DNA of 64,000 nucleotides from Mantis religiosa (GCA_030765055.1 JAUKNK010000148.1:265501-329500); one strand, 5' to 3'; shown: positions 38,279 to 54,196, numbered from the stretch's first letter. Notes: generated from the sequence alone by a model not told the origin. Numbers and translations: made by a program.

Positions 38279-41200
38279 CAATCCTACAGTTAGATACAGC
38301 ACCATATCCCAGAACAACCTATAACTGCTATCTGTTAAGTGCACAAATAGACCTTAATCCTACAGTTAGATACAGCGGCATATCCTAGCAGAACCTATAA
38401 CTGTTATCTGTTAAGTGCACAAATAGACCCCAATCCTACAGTTAGATACAGCGGCATATCCCAGCACAACCTATAACTGTTATCTGTTAAGTGCACAAAT
38501 AGACCTTAATCCTACAGTTAGATACAGCCGCATAATCTAGCACAACCTATAACTGTTATCTGTTAATTGCACAAATAGACCCCAATCCTACAGTTAGATA
38601 CAGCGGCATATCCCAGCAAAACCTATAACTGTTATCTGTTAAGTGCACAAATAGACCCCAATCCTACAGTGAGATACAGCACCATATCCCAACACAACGT
38701 ATAACTGTTATCTGTTAAGTGCACAAATAGACCTTAATCCTACAGTTAGATACAGCCGCATAATCTAGCACAACCTATAACTGTTATCTGTTAAGTGCAC
38801 AAATAGACCCCAAACCTACAGTTAGATAAAGCACCATATACCAGCAGAACCTATATTTGAAATCTGATTAGTGCACAGATAGACCCCAATCCTACAGTTA
38901 GATACAGCGGCATATCCCAGCACAACCTATATTTGTTATCTGTTAAGTGCACAATTAGACCCCAATCCTACAGTTAGATACGGCACCATATCCCAGCACA
39001 ACCTATAACTGTTATCTGTTAAGTGCACAAATAGACCTTAATCCTACAGTTAGATACAGCGGCATATCCTAGCACAACCTATAACTGTTATCTGTTAAGT
39101 GCACAAATAGACCCCAATCCTACAGTTAGATACAGCGTCATATCCCAGCACAACTTATTACTGTTATCTGTTAAGTGCACAAATAGACCCCAATCCTACC
39201 GTTAGATACAGCAGCATATCCCAGCACAACCTATAACTGTTATCTGTTAAGTGCACAAATAGTCCCCAACAACCTATATTTGAAATCTGATTAGTGCACA
39301 AATACACTCCAATCCTACAGTTAGATACAGCGGCATATCCCAGCACAACCTATAACTGTTATCTGTTAAGTGCACAAATAGACCCCAATCCTACAGTTAG
39401 ATACAGCGGCATATCCCAGCACAACCTATAACTGTTATCTGTTAAGTGCACAAATAGACCCCAATCCTACAGTTAGATACAGCGGCATATCCAAGCACAA
39501 CCTATAACTGTTATCCGTTAAGTGCACAAATAGACCCCAATCCTACAGTTAGATACAGCGGCATATCCCAGCACAACCTATAACTGTTAGCTGTTAAGTG
39601 CACAAATAGACCCCAATCCTACAGTTAGATACAGCACCATATCCCAGCACAACCTATAACTGTTATCTGTTAAGTGCACAATTAGACCTTAATCCTACAG
39701 TTAGATACAGCGGCATATCCTAGCACAACCTATAACTGTTATCTGTTAAGTGCACAAATTGACCCCAAGCCTACAGTTAGATACAGCACCATATACCAGC
39801 AGAACCTGTAACTGTTATCTGTTAAGTGCACAAATAGACCCCAATCCTACAGATATATACAGCGGCATATACCAGCACATCCTATAACTGTTATCTGTTA
39901 AGTGCACAAATAGACCCCAATCCTACAGATATATACAGCGGCATATACCAGCACAACCTATAACTGTTATCTCTTAAGTACACAAATAGTCCCCAATTCT
40001 ACTGTTAGATACAGCAGCATATCCCAGCACAACCTAAAACTGTTATCTGTTAAGTGCACAATTAGACCCCAATCCTACAGTTAGATACAGCGGCATATCC
40101 CAGCACAACCTGTATCTGTTATCTGTTGTGTGCACAAATAGACCCCAATCCTACAGTTAGATACAGCGGCATATACCAGCACAACCTATAACTGTTATCT
40201 GTTAAGTGCACAAATAGACCCCAAACCTACAGTTAGATACAGCGGCATATCCCAGCACAAACTATAACTGTTATCTCTTAAGTGCACAAATAGACCCCAA
40301 TCCTACAGTTAGATACAGCACCATATCCCAGAGCAACCTATAACTGCTATCTGTTAAGTGCACAAATAGACTTTAATCCTACAGTTAGATACAGTGGCAT
40401 ATCCTAGCAGAACCTATAACTGTTATCTGTTAAGTGCACAAATAGACCTTAATCCTACAGTTAGATACAGCGGCATATCCTAGCAGAACCTATAACTGTT
40501 ATCTGTTAAGTGCACAAATAGACCCCAATCCTATAGTTAGATACAGCGGCATATCCCAGCACAACCTATAACTGTTATCTGTTAAGTGCACAAATAGACC
40601 CCAATCCTACAGTTAGATACAGCACCATATCTAAGCACAACCTATAACTGTTATCTGTTAAATGCACAAATGGACCCCAATCCTACAGTTAGATACAGCG
40701 GCATATCCCAGCACAACCTATAACTTTTATCTGTTAAGTGCACAAATAGACCCCAATCCTACAGTGAGATACAGCACCATATCCCAACACAACCTATAAC
40801 TGTAATCTGTTAAGTGCACAAATAGACCTTAATCCTACAGTTAGATACAGCGGCATAATCTAGCACAACCTATAACTGTTATCTGTTAAGTGCACAAATA
40901 GACCTTAATCCTACAGTTTGATACAGCGGCATATACCAGCACAACCTATAAATGTTATCTGTTAAGTGCACAAATAGACCCCAATCCTAGGGTTAGATAC
41001 AGCACCATATCCCAGCACAACCTATAACTGTTATCTGTTAAGTGCACAAATAGTCCCCAATTCTACTGTTAGATACAGCAGCATATCCCAGCACAACCTA
41101 TATTTGTTATCTGTTAAGTGCACAATTAGACCCCAATCCTACAGTTAGATACAGCGGCATATCCCAGCAAAACCTATATCTGTTATCTGTTAAGTGCACA

Positions 41201-44200
41201 AATAGACCCCAATCCTACAGTTAGATACAGCGGCATATCCCACCACAACCTATAACTGTTATCTGTTAAGTGCACAAATAGACCCCAAACCTACAGTTAG
41301 ATACAGCACCATATACCAGCAGAACCTATATTTTAAATCTGATTATTGCACAAATAGACCCCAATCCTACAGTTAGATACAGCGGCATATCCCAGCACAA
41401 CCTATAACTGTTATCTGTTATGTGCACAAATAGACCTTAATCCTACAGTTAGATACAGCGGCATATCCTAGCACAACCTATAACTTTTATCTGTTAAGTG
41501 CACAAATAGACCCCAATCCTACAGTTAGATACAGCGTCATATGCCAGCACAACCTATTACTGTTATCTGTTAAGTGCACAAATAGACCCCAATCCTACCG
41601 TTAGATACAGCAGCATATCCCAGCACAACCTATAACTGTTATCTGTTAAGTGCACAAATAGTCCCCAGCAACCTATATTTGAAATCTGATTAGTGCACAA
41701 ATACACTCCAATCCTACAGTTAGATACAGCGGCATATCCCAGCACAACCTATAACTGTTATCTGTTAAGTGCACAAATAGACCCCAATCCTACAGTTAGA
41801 TACAGCGGCATATACCAGCACAAACTATAACTGTTATCTCTTATGTGCACAAATAGACCCCAATCCTACAGTTAGATACAGCGGCATATACCAGCAGAAC
41901 CCATATTTGAAATCTGATTAGTGCACAAATAGACCACAATCCTACAGTTAGATACAGCGGCATATCCTAGCACTACCTATAACTGTTATCTGTTAAGTGC
42001 ACAAATAGACCCCAATCCTACAGTTAGATACATCAGCAAATCCCAGCACAAGCTACAACTGTTATCTGTTAAGTGCACAAATAGACCCCAATCTTACAGT
42101 TAGATACAGCGGCATATACCAGCACAACCTATAACTGTTATCTGTTAAGTGCACAAATTGACCCCAATCCTACAGTTAGATACAGCGGCATATCCCAGCA
42201 CAACCTATAACTGTTATCTGTTAAGTGCACAAATTGACCCCAATCCTACAGTTAGATACAGCGGCATATACCAGCACAACCTATAACTGTTATCTGTTAA
42301 GTGCACAAATAGACGCCAATCCTACAGTTAGATACTGCACCATATTCCAGCACAACCTATAACTGTTATCTGTTAAGTGCACAAACAGTCCCCAATTCTA
42401 CTGTTAGATACAGCAGCATATCCCAACACAACCTATATTTGTTTTCTGTTAAGTGCACAATTAGACCCCAATCCTACAGTTAGACACAGCACCATATCCC
42501 AGCACAACCTATAACTGTTATCTGTTAAGTACACAAATAGACCTTAATCCTACAGTTTGATACAGCGGCATATACCAGCACAACGTATAAATGTTATCTG
42601 TTAAGTGCACAAATAGACCCCAATCCTAGGGTTAGATACAGCACCATATCCCAGCACAACCTATAACTGTTATCTGTTAAGTGCACAAATAGTCCCCAAT
42701 TCTACTGTTAGATACAGCAGCATATCCCAGCACAACCTATATTTGTTATCTGTTAAGTGCACAATTAGACTCCAATCCTACAGTTAGATACAGCACCATA
42801 TCCAAGCACAACCTATAACTGTTATCTGTTAAGTGCACAAATAGACCCCAATCCTACAGTTAGATACAGCGGCATATACCAGCACAACCTATAACTGTTA
42901 TCTGTTAAGTGCACAAATAGATGCCAATCCTACAGTTAGATACAGCACCATATCCCAGCAGAACCTATAACTGTTATCTGTTAAGTGCACAAAGAGTCCC
43001 CAATTCTACTGTTAGATACAGCAGCATATCCCAGCACAACCTATATTTGTTTTCTGTTAAGTGCACAATTAGACCCCAATCCTACAGTTAGACACAGCAC
43101 CATATCCCAGCACAACCTATAACTGTTATCTCTTAAGTACACAAATAGATCTTAATCCTACAGTTTGATACAGCGGCATATAACAGCACAACCTATAAAT
43201 GTTATCTGTTAAGTGCACAAATAGACCCCAATCCTAGGGTTAGATACAGCACCATATCCCAGCACAACCTATAACTGTTATCTGTTAAGTGCACAAATAG
43301 TCCCCAATTCCACTGTTAGATACAGCAGCATATCCCAGCACAACCTATATTTGTTATCTGTTAAGTGCACAATTAGAGTCCAATCCTACAGTTAGATACA
43401 GCACCATATCCCAGCACAACCTATAACTGTTATCTGTTAAGTACACAAATAGTCCCCAATTCTACTGTTAGATACAGCAGCATATCCCAGCACAACCTAT
43501 ATTTGTTATCTGTTAAGTGCACAATTAGACCCCAATCCTACAGTTAGATACAGCGGCATATCCCAGCACAACCTATATCTGTTATCTGTTAAGTGCACAA
43601 ATAGACCCCAATCCTACAGTTAGATACAGCGGCATATACCAGCACAACCTATAACTGTTATCTGTTAAGTGCACAAATAGACCCCAAACCTACAGTTAGA
43701 TACAGCACCATATACCAGCAGAACTTATATTTGAAATCTGATTAGTGCACAATTAGACCCCAATCCTACAGTTAGATGCAGCACCATATCCCAGCACAAC
43801 CTATAACTGTTATCTGTTAAGTGCACAAATAGACCTTAATCCTACAGTTAGATACAGCGGCATATCCTAGCACAACCTATAACTGTTATCTGTTAAGTGC
43901 ACAAATAGACCCCAATCCTACAGTTAGATACAGCGTCATATCCCAGCCCAACCTATTACTGTTATCTGTTAAGTGCACAAATAGACCCCAATCCTACCGT
44001 TAGATACAGCAGCATATCCCAGCACAACCTATAACTGTTATCTGTTAAGTGCACAAATAGTCCCCAACAACCTATATTTGAAATGTGATTAGTGCACAAA
44101 TACACTCCAATCCTACAGTTAGATACAGCGGCATATCCCAGCACAACCTATAACTGTTATCTGTTAAGTGCAGAAATAGACCTTAATCCTACAGTTAGAT

Positions 44201-44762
44201 ACAGCGGCATATACCAGCACAACCTATAACTGTTATCTGTTAAGTGCACAAATAGACCCCAATCCTACAGTTAGATACAGCGTCATATCCCAGCACAACC
44301 TATTACTGTTATCTGTTAAGTGCACAAATAGACCCCAATCCTACCGTTAGATACAGCAGCATATCCCAGCACAACCTATAACTGTTATCTGTTAAGTGCA
44401 CAAATAGTCCCCAACAACCTATATTTGAAATGTGATTAGTGCACAAATACACTCCAATCCTACAGTTAGATACAGCACCATATCCCAGCACAACCTATAA
44501 CTGTTATCTGTTAAGTGCACAAATAGACCCCAATCCTACAGTTAGATACAGCGGCATATACCAGCACAACCTATAACTGTTATCTGTTAAGTGCACAAAT
44601 AGACCCCAATCCTACAGTTAGATACAGCGGCATATCCCAGCACAACCTATAACTGTTATCTGTTAAGTGCACAAATAGACCCCAATCCTACAGTTAGATA
44701 CAGCGGCATATACCAGCACAAACTATAACTGTTATCTCTTAAGTGCACAAATAGACCCCAAT
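38279..44762 (+). repeat. Satellite array between LINE copies 1 and 2
   Basis: These are 76-bp monomers in the same orientation, beginning in mid-monomer (CAATCCTACAG) as the direct continuation of the interrupted unit. No genes are present. Confidence 0.97.
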
Positions 44763-45239
44763 TGATATTGATATTGATATTGATAGTTTATTGATCCAGT
44801 TTATCTGATGTACATTGATTTTGGACACGTCATTTCTATACAAATTTAACAATTATGCTAGTACCAAATTCTTACATATATAATTTACAATTCATCTAGG
44901 CTGTATATACATTTATTTAACAAATATTGTTTTAATTTACTTTTAAATTTTGGTTTTGAGCTATTCGTCAAAATTTTTATCTCACTAGGTAGTTTATTAT
45001 ACAGTTTGATACCTCTGATATTAATGTCCTTTTCAGTGACACACCTGTTAATATTATACATGTGATAGTTATCACCATTTCTTGTACTATAGTCGTGAAT
45101 TTGGTTGTTTCGTACTAATGTAAGTCTATCTGTTATGAATAATATAGTTCTGTATATATACAGAGAATAGACTGTGAACATATTTTTAGTTTTAAATGTT
45201 TCTCTGCATGATTCCCTTCCTTTTAGGCTATAAATAAGT
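44763..45239 (-). mobile_element. LINE 3'-end fragment, copy 2
   Basis: This has the same 477 bp, the same truncation point, the same four-unit TTGATA tail and the same satellite joints as copy 1, exactly 6,961 bases away. It was made by duplication of the host array, not by a new insertion. AATAAA lies at 44787-44792 on the minus strand. Confidence 0.85.
44885..45238 (-). pseudogene. LINE reverse-transcriptase ORF, C-terminal end, copy 2
   Basis: The protein is identical to copy 1 over the 98 residues after the internal ATG and over the open frame before it. It carries GIKLYNKLPSEIK and ends in YSLDEL. Truncated and without catalytic domains. Confidence 0.82.
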
Positions 45240-48200
45240 CAATCCTACAGTTAGATACAGCACCATATCCCAGAACAACCTATAACTGCTATCTGTTAAG
45301 TGCACAAATAGACCTTAATCCTACAGTTAGATACAGCGGCATATCCTAGCAGAACCTATAACTGTTATCTGTTAAGTGCACAAATAGACCCCAATCCTAC
45401 AGTTAGATACAGCGGCATATCCCAGCACAACCTATAACTGTTATCTGTTAAGTGCACAAATAGACCTTAATCCTACAGTTAGATACAGCCGCATAATCTA
45501 GCACAACCTATAACTGTTATCTGTTAATTGCACAAATAGACCCCAATCCTACAGTTAGATACAGCGGCATATCCCAGCAAAACCTATAACTGTTATCTGT
45601 TAAGTGCACAAATAGACCCCAATCCTACAGTGAGATACAGCACCATATCCCAACACAACGTATAACTGTTATCTGTTAAGTGCACAAATAGACCTTAATC
45701 CTACAGTTAGATACAGCCGCATAATCTAGCACAACCTATAACTGTTATCTGTTAAGTGCACAAATAGACCCCAAACCTACAGTTAGATAAAGCACCATAT
45801 ACCAGCAGAACCTATATTTGAAATCTGATTAGTGCACAGATAGACCCCAATCCTACAGTTAGATACAGCGGCATATCCCAGCACAACCTATATTTGTTAT
45901 CTGTTAAGTGCACAATTAGACCCCAATCCTACAGTTAGATACGGCACCATATCCCAGCACAACCTATAACTGTTATCTGTTAAGTGCACAAATAGACCTT
46001 AATCCTACAGTTAGATACAGCGGCATATCCTAGCACAACCTATAACTGTTATCTGTTAAGTGCACAAATAGACCCCAATCCTACAGTTAGATACAGCGTC
46101 ATATCCCAGCACAACTTATTACTGTTATCTGTTAAGTGCACAAATAGACCCCAATCCTACCGTTAGATACAGCAGCATATCCCAGCACAACCTATAACTG
46201 TTATCTGTTAAGTGCACAAATAGTCCCCAACAACCTATATTTGAAATCTGATTAGTGCACAAATACACTCCAATCCTACAGTTAGATACAGCGGCATATC
46301 CCAGCACAACCTATAACTGTTATCTGTTAAGTGCACAAATAGACCCCAATCCTACAGTTAGATACAGCGGCATATCCCAGCACAACCTATAACTGTTATC
46401 TGTTAAGTGCACAAATAGACCCCAATCCTACAGTTAGATACAGCGGCATATCCAAGCACAACCTATAACTGTTATCCGTTAAGTGCACAAATAGACCCCA
46501 ATCCTACAGTTAGATACAGCGGCATATCCCAGCACAACCTATAACTGTTAGCTGTTAAGTGCACAAATAGACCCCAATCCTACAGTTAGATACAGCACCA
46601 TATCCCAGCACAACCTATAACTGTTATCTGTTAAGTGCACAATTAGACCTTAATCCTACAGTTAGATACAGCGGCATATCCTAGCACAACCTATAACTGT
46701 TATCTGTTAAGTGCACAAATTGACCCCAAGCCTACAGTTAGATACAGCACCATATACCAGCAGAACCTGTAACTGTTATCTGTTAAGTGCACAAATAGAC
46801 CCCAATCCTACAGATATATACAGCGGCATATACCAGCACATCCTATAACTGTTATCTGTTAAGTGCACAAATAGACCCCAATCCTACAGATATATACAGC
46901 GGCATATACCAGCACAACCTATAACTGTTATCTCTTAAGTACACAAATAGTCCCCAATTCTACTGTTAGATACAGCAGCATATCCCAGCACAACCTAAAA
47001 CTGTTATCTGTTAAGTGCACAATTAGACCCCAATCCTACAGTTAGATACAGCGGCATATCCCAGCACAACCTGTATCTGTTATCTGTTGTGTGCACAAAT
47101 AGACCCCAATCCTACAGTTAGATACAGCGGCATATACCAGCACAACCTATAACTGTTATCTGTTAAGTGCACAAATAGACCCCAAACCTACAGTTAGATA
47201 CAGCGGCATATCCCAGCACAAACTATAACTGTTATCTCTTAAGTGCACAAATAGACCCCAATCCTACAGTTAGATACAGCACCATATCCCAGAGCAACCT
47301 ATAACTGCTATCTGTTAAGTGCACAAATAGACTTTAATCCTACAGTTAGATACAGTGGCATATCCTAGCAGAACCTATAACTGTTATCTGTTAAGTGCAC
47401 AAATAGACCTTAATCCTACAGTTAGATACAGCGGCATATCCTAGCAGAACCTATAACTGTTATCTGTTAAGTGCACAAATAGACCCCAATCCTACAGTTA
47501 GATACAGCGGCATATCCCAGCACAACCTATAACTGTTATCTGTTAAGTGCACAAATAGACCCCAATCCTACAGTTAGATACAGCACCATATCTAAGCACA
47601 ACCTATAACTGTTATCTGTTAAATGCACAAATGGACCCCAATCCTACAGTTAGATACAGCGGCATATCCCAGCACAACCTATAACTTTTATCTGTTAAGT
47701 GCACAAATAGACCCCAATCCTACAGTGAGATACAGCACCATATCCCAACACAACCTATAACTGTTATCTGTTAAGTGCACAAATAGACCTTAATCCTACA
47801 GTTAGATACAGCGGCATAATCTAGCACAACCTATAACTGTTATCTGTTAAGTGCACAAATAGACCCCAATCCTACAGTTAGATACAGCGGCATATACCAG
47901 GACAACCTATAACTGTTATCTGATAAGTGCACAAATAGACCCTAAACCTACAGTTAGATACAGCGGCATTTCCCAGCACAACCTATAACTGTTATCTGTT
48001 AAGTGCACAAATAGACCCCAATCCTACAGTTAGATACAGCACCATATACCAGCAGAACCTATAACTGTTATCTGTTAAGTACACAAATAGACCTTAATCC
48101 TACAGTTAGATATAGCGGCATATACCAGCACAACCTATAACTGTTATTTGTTAAGTGCACAAATGGACGCCAATCCTACAGTTAGATACAGCGGCATATA

Positions 48201-51200
48201 CCAGCAGAACCCATATTTGAAATCTGATTAGTGCACAAATAGACCACAATCCTACAGTTAGATACAGCGGCATATCCTAGCACTACCTATAACTGTTATC
48301 TGTTAAGTGCACAAGTAGACCCCAATCCTAGGGTTAGATACAGCACCATATCCCAGCACAACGTATAACTGTTATCTGTTAAGTGCACAAATAGTCCCCA
48401 ATTCTACTGTTAGATACAGCAGCATATCCCAGCACAACCTATATTTGTTATCTGTTAAGTGCACAATTAGACCCCAATCCTACAGTTAGATACAGCACCA
48501 TATCCCAGCACAACCTATAACTGTTATCTGTTAAGTACACAAATAGTCCCCAATTCTACTGTTAGATACAGCAGCATATCCCAGCACAACCTATATTTGT
48601 TATCTGTTAAGTGCACAATTAGACCCCAATCCTACAGTTAGATACAGCGGCATATCCCAGCACAACCCATATCTGTTATCTGTTAAGTGCACAAATAGAC
48701 CCCAAACCTACAGTTAGATACAGCACCATATACCAGCAGAACCTTTATTTGAAATCTGATTAGTGCACAAATAGACCCAAATCCTACAGTTAGATACAGC
48801 GGCATATCCTAGCACAACCTATAACTGTTATCCGTTAAGTGCACAAATAGACCCCAATCGTACAGTTAGATACAGCGACATATCCCAGCACAACCTATAA
48901 CTGTTATCTGTTAAGTGCACAAATAGACCCCAATCCTACAGTTAGATACAGCGGCATACACCAGCACAACCTATAACTGTTATCTGTTAAGTGCACAAAT
49001 AGACCCCAATCCTACAGTTAGATACAGCGGCATATCCAAGCACAACCTATAACTGTTATCTGTTATGTGCACAAATAGACCCCAATCCTACAGTTAGATA
49101 CAGCGGCATATACCAGCAGAACCCATATTTGAAATCTGATTAGTGCACAAATAGACCACAATCCTACAGTTAGATACAGCGGCATATCCCAGCACAACCT
49201 ATAACTGTTATCTGTTAAGTGCACAAATAGTCCCAAATTCTACTGTTAGATACAGCAGCATATCCCAGCACTACCTATATTTGTTATCTGTTAAGTGCAC
49301 GATTAGACCCCAATCCTACAGTTAGATACAGCACCATATCCCAGCACAACCTATAACTGTTATCTGTTAAGTGCACAAATAGACCTTAATCCTACTGTTA
49401 GATACAGCACCATATACTTGCACAACCTATATTTGAAATCTGATTAGTGCACAAATAGACCCCAATCCTACAGTTAGATACAGCGGCATATCCCAGCACA
49501 ACCTATAACTGATATCTGTTAAGTGCACAAATAGACCCCAATCCTACAGTTAGATACAGCGGCATATACCAGCAGAACCCATATTTGAAATCTGATTAGT
49601 GCACAAATAGACCACAATCCTACAGTTAGATACAGCGGCATATCCCAGCACAACCTATAACTGTTATCTGTTAAGTGCACAAATAGACCCCAATCCTACA
49701 GTTAGATACATCAGCAAATCCCAGCACAACCTATAACTGTTATCTGTTAAGTGCACAAATAGTCCCCAATTCTACTGTTAGATACAGCAGCATATCCCAG
49801 CACAACCTATATTTGTTATCTGTTAAGTGCACAATTAGACCCCAATCCTACAGTTAGATACAGCGGCATATCCCAGCACAACCTATATCTGTTATCTGTT
49901 AAGTGCACAAATAGACCCCAATCCTACAGTTAGATACAGCGGCATATCCCACCAAAACCTATAACTGTTATCTGTTAAGTGCACAAATAGACCCCAATCC
50001 TACAGTTAGATACAGCGGCATATCCCAGCACAACCTATAACTGTTATCTGATATGTGCAAGAATAGACCTTATTCCTACAGTTAGATACAGCGGCATATC
50101 CTAGCACAACCTATAACTGTTATCTGTTAAGTGCACAAATAGACCCAATCCTACAGTTAGATACAGCGTCATATCCCAGCACAACCTATTGCTGTTATCT
50201 GTTAAGTGCACAAATAGACTCCAATCCTACCGTTAGATACAGCAGCATATCCCAGCACAACCTATAACTGTTATCTGTTAAGTGCACAAATAGTCCCCAA
50301 CAACCTATATTTGAAATCTGATTAGTGCACAAATACACTCCAATCCTACAGTTAGATACAGCGGCATATCCCAGCACAACCTATAACTGTTATCTGTTAA
50401 GTGCACAAATAGACCCCAATCCTACAGTTAGATACAGCGGCATATACCAGCACAACCTATAACTGTTATCTGTTAAGTGCACAAGTAGACCCCAATCCTA
50501 GGGTTAGATACAGCACCATATCCCAGCACAACGTATAACTGTTATCTGTTAAGTGCACAAATAGTCCCCAATTCTACTGTTAGATACAGCAGCATATCCC
50601 AGCACAACCTATATTTGTTATTTGTTAAGTGCACAATTAGACCCCAATCCTACAGTTAGATACAGCACCATATCCCAGCACAACCTATAACTGTTATCTG
50701 TTAAGTACACAAATAGTCCCCAATTCTACTGTTAGATACAGCAGCATATCCCAGCACAACCTATATTTGTTATCTGTTAAGTGCACAATTAGACCCCAAT
50801 CCTACAGTTAGATACAGCGGCATATCCCAGCACAACCCATATCTGTTATCTGTTAAGTGCACAAATAGACCCCAAACCTACAGTTGGATACAGCACCATA
50901 TACCAGCAGAACCTTTATTTGAAATCTGATTAGTGCACAAATAGACCCAAATCCTACAGTTAGATACAGCGGCATATCCTAGCACAACCTATAACTGTTA
51001 TCCGTTAAGTGCACAAATAGACCCCAATCGTACAGTTAGATACAGCGACATATCCCAGCACAACGTATAACTGTTATCCGTTAAGCGCACAAATAGACCC
51101 CAATCCTACAGTTAGATACAGCGGTATATCCCAGCACAACCTATAACTGTTATCTGTTAAGTGCACAAATAGACCACAATCTTACAGTTAGATACAGCGG

Positions 51201-54196
51201 CATATACCAGCACAACCTATAACTGTTATCTGTTAAGTGCACAAATTGAACCCAATCCTACAGTTAGATACAGCGGCATATCCCAGCACAACCTATAACT
51301 GTTATCTGTTAAGTGCACAAATAGACCCCAATCCTACAGTTAGATACAGCGGCATATACCAGCACAACCTATAACTGTTATCTGTTAAGTGCACAAATAG
51401 ACCCCAATCCTAGCGTTAGATACAGCACCATATCCCAGCACAACCTATAACTGTTATCTGTTATGTGCACAAATAGACCTTAATCCTACAGTTAGATACA
51501 GCGGCATATCCTAGCACAACCTATAACTGTTATCTGTTAAGTGCACAAATAGACCCCAATCCTACAGTTAGATACAGCGTCATATCCCAGCACAACCTAT
51601 TACTGTTATCTGTTAAGTGCACAAATAGACCCAAATCCTACCGTTAGATACAGCAGCATATCCCAGCACAACCTATAACTGTTATCTGTTAAGTGCACAA
51701 ATAGTCCCCAACAACCTATATTTGAAATCTGATTAGTGCACAAATACACTCCAATCCTACAGTTAGATACAGCGGCATATCCCAGCACAACCTATAACTG
51801 TTATCTGTTAAGTGCACAAATAGACGCCAATCCTACAGTTAGATACAGCGGCATATACCAGCAGAACCCATATTTGAAATCTGATTAGTGCACAAATAGA
51901 CCACAATCCTACGGTTAGATACAGCGGCATATCCTAGCTCTACCTATAACTGTTATCTGTTAAGTGCACAAATAGACCCCAATCCTAAAGTTAGATACAG
52001 CGGCATATACCAGCACAACCTACAACTGTTATCTGTTAAGTGCACAAATAGACCCCAATCTTACAGTTAGATACAGCGGCATATACCAGTACAACCTATA
52101 ACTGTTATCTGTTAAGTGCACAAATTGACCCCAATCCTACAGTTAGATACAGCGGCATATCCCAGCACAACCTATAACTGTTATCTGTTAAGTGCACAAA
52201 TAGACCCCAATCCTACAGTTAGATACAGCGGCATATACCAGCACAACCTATAACTGTTATCTGTTAAGTGCACAAATAGATGCCAATCCTACAGTTAGAT
52301 ACAGCACCATATCCCAGCAGAACCTATAACTGTTATCTGTTAAGTGCACAAATAGTCCCCAATTCTACTGTTAGATACAGCAGCATATCCCAGCACAACC
52401 TATATTTGTTTTCTGTTAAGTGCACAATTAGACCCCAATCCTACAGTTAGACACAGCACCATATCCCAGCACAACCTATAACTGTTATCTCTTAAGTACA
52501 CAAATAGATCTTAATCCTACAGTTTGATACAGCGGCATATCCCAGCACAACCTATAAATGTTATCTGTTAAGTGCACAAATAGACCCCAATCCTAGGGTT
52601 AGATACAGCACCATATCCCAGCACAACCTATAACTGTTATCTGTTAAGTGCACAAATAGTCCCCAATTCCACTGTTAGATACAGCAGCATATCCCAGCAC
52701 AACCTATATTTGTTATCTGTTAAGTGCACAATTAGACTCCAATCCTACAGTTAGATACAGCACCATATCCCAGCACAACCTATAACTGTTATCTGTTAAG
52801 TACACAAATAGTCCCCAATTCTACTTTAGATACAGCAGCATATCCCAGCACAACCTATATTTGTTATCTGTTAAGTGCACAATTAGACCCCAATCCTACA
52901 GTTAGATACAGCGGCATATCCCAGCACAACCTATATCTGTTATCTGTTAAGTGCACAAATAGACCCCAATCCTACAGTTAGATACAGCGGCATATACCAG
53001 CACAACCTATAACTGTTATCTGTTAAGTGCACAAATAGACCCCAAACCTACAGTTAGATACAGCACCATATACCAGCAGAACTTATATTTGAAATCTGAT
53101 TAATGCACAGATAGACCCCAATCCTACAGTTAGATACAGCGGCATATCCCAGCACAACCTATATTTGTTATCTGTTAAGTGCACAATTAGACCCCAATCC
53201 TACAGTTAGATGCAGCACCATATCCCAGCACAACCTATAACTGTTATCTGTTAAGTGCACAAATAGACCTTAATCCTACAGTTAGATACAGCGGCATATC
53301 CTAGCACAACCTATAACTGTTATCTGTTAAGTGCACAAATAGACCCCAATCCTACAGTTAGATACAGCGTCATATCCCAGCCCAACCTATTACTGTTATC
53401 TGTTAAGTGCACAAATAGACCCCAATCCTACCGTTAGATACAGCAGCATATCCCAGCACAACCTATAACTGTTATCTGTTAAGTGCACAAATAGTCCCCA
53501 ACAACCTATATTTGAAATGTGATTAGTGCACAAATACACTCCAATCCTACAGTTAGATACAGCGGCATATCCCAGCACAACCTATAACTGTTATCTGTTA
53601 AGTGCAGAAATAGACCTTAATCCTACAGTTAGATACAGCGGCATATACCAGCACAACCTATAACTGTTATCTGTTAAGTGCACAAATAGACCCCAATCCT
53701 ACAGTTAGATACAGCGTCATATCCCAGCACAACCTATTACTGTTATCTGTTAAGTGCACAAATAGACCCCAATCCTACCGTTAGATACAGCAGCATATCC
53801 CAGCACAACCTATAACTGTTATCTGTTAAGTGCACAAATAGTCCCCAACAACCTATATTTGAAATGTGATTAGTGCACAAATACACTCCAATCCTACAGT
53901 TAGATACAGCACCATATCCCAGCACAACCCATAACTGTTATCTGTTAAGTGCACAAATAGACCCCAATCCTACAGTTAGATACAGCGGCATATACCAGCA
54001 CAACCTATAACTGTTATCTGTTAAGTGCACAAATAGACCCCAATCCTACAGTTAGATACAGCGGCATATCCCAGCACAACCTATAACTGTTATCTGTTAA
54101 GTGCACAAATAGACCCCAATCCTACAGTTAGATACAGCGGCATATACCAGCACAAACTATAACTGTTATCTCTTAAGTGCACAAATAGACCCCAAT
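45240..54196 (+). repeat. Satellite array between LINE copies 2 and 3
   Basis: These 76-bp monomers span the B1/B2 joint at about 47823. The longer gap between LINE copies here (9,434 against 6,961 bases) is the remainder of the 16,395-bp period. No genes are present. Confidence 0.97.

Larger units (their letters stand above)
35768..42803 (+). repeat. Nested unit of about 7.0 kb, copy 1 (in B1)
   Basis: Markers here recur 7,036 bases to the right at first and 6,961 bases to the right after about 36710. The second copy lacks 75 bases (one monomer) near 43750. This copy contains LINE fragment 1. The limits are approximate, because exchanges lie within identical monomers. Confidence 0.75.
31428..47822 (+). 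repeat. Block B1, first copy of a 16,395-bp tandem duplication
   Basis: Every rare marker in this block recurs 16,395 bases to the right. The left limit comes from comparing 31426 with 47821: CCAGCACAACC against CTAGCACAACC, with no shared order further left. The block contains about 203 monomers and two LINE fragments. It also holds a nested duplication of about 7 kb. Confidence 0.88.
42804..47822 (+). repeat. Nested unit of about 7.0 kb, partial copy 2 (in B1)
   Basis: This is the second, truncated copy of the nested unit, carrying LINE fragment 2. It stays in step with copy 1 until about 47866, where GACCCCAATCC replaces GACCTTAATCC. The B1/B2 joint therefore lies in the identical stretch just before. 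The same nesting is repeated in B2, offset by 16,395. Confidence 0.7.

Noticed and set aside
37798..38282. LINE fragment as a host exon
   Set aside because: The open frame runs into a satellite joint, the motifs are those of a LINE C-terminus, and it ends in AATAAA and a simple-repeat tail. The interrupted satellite unit exists uninterrupted elsewhere in the window.
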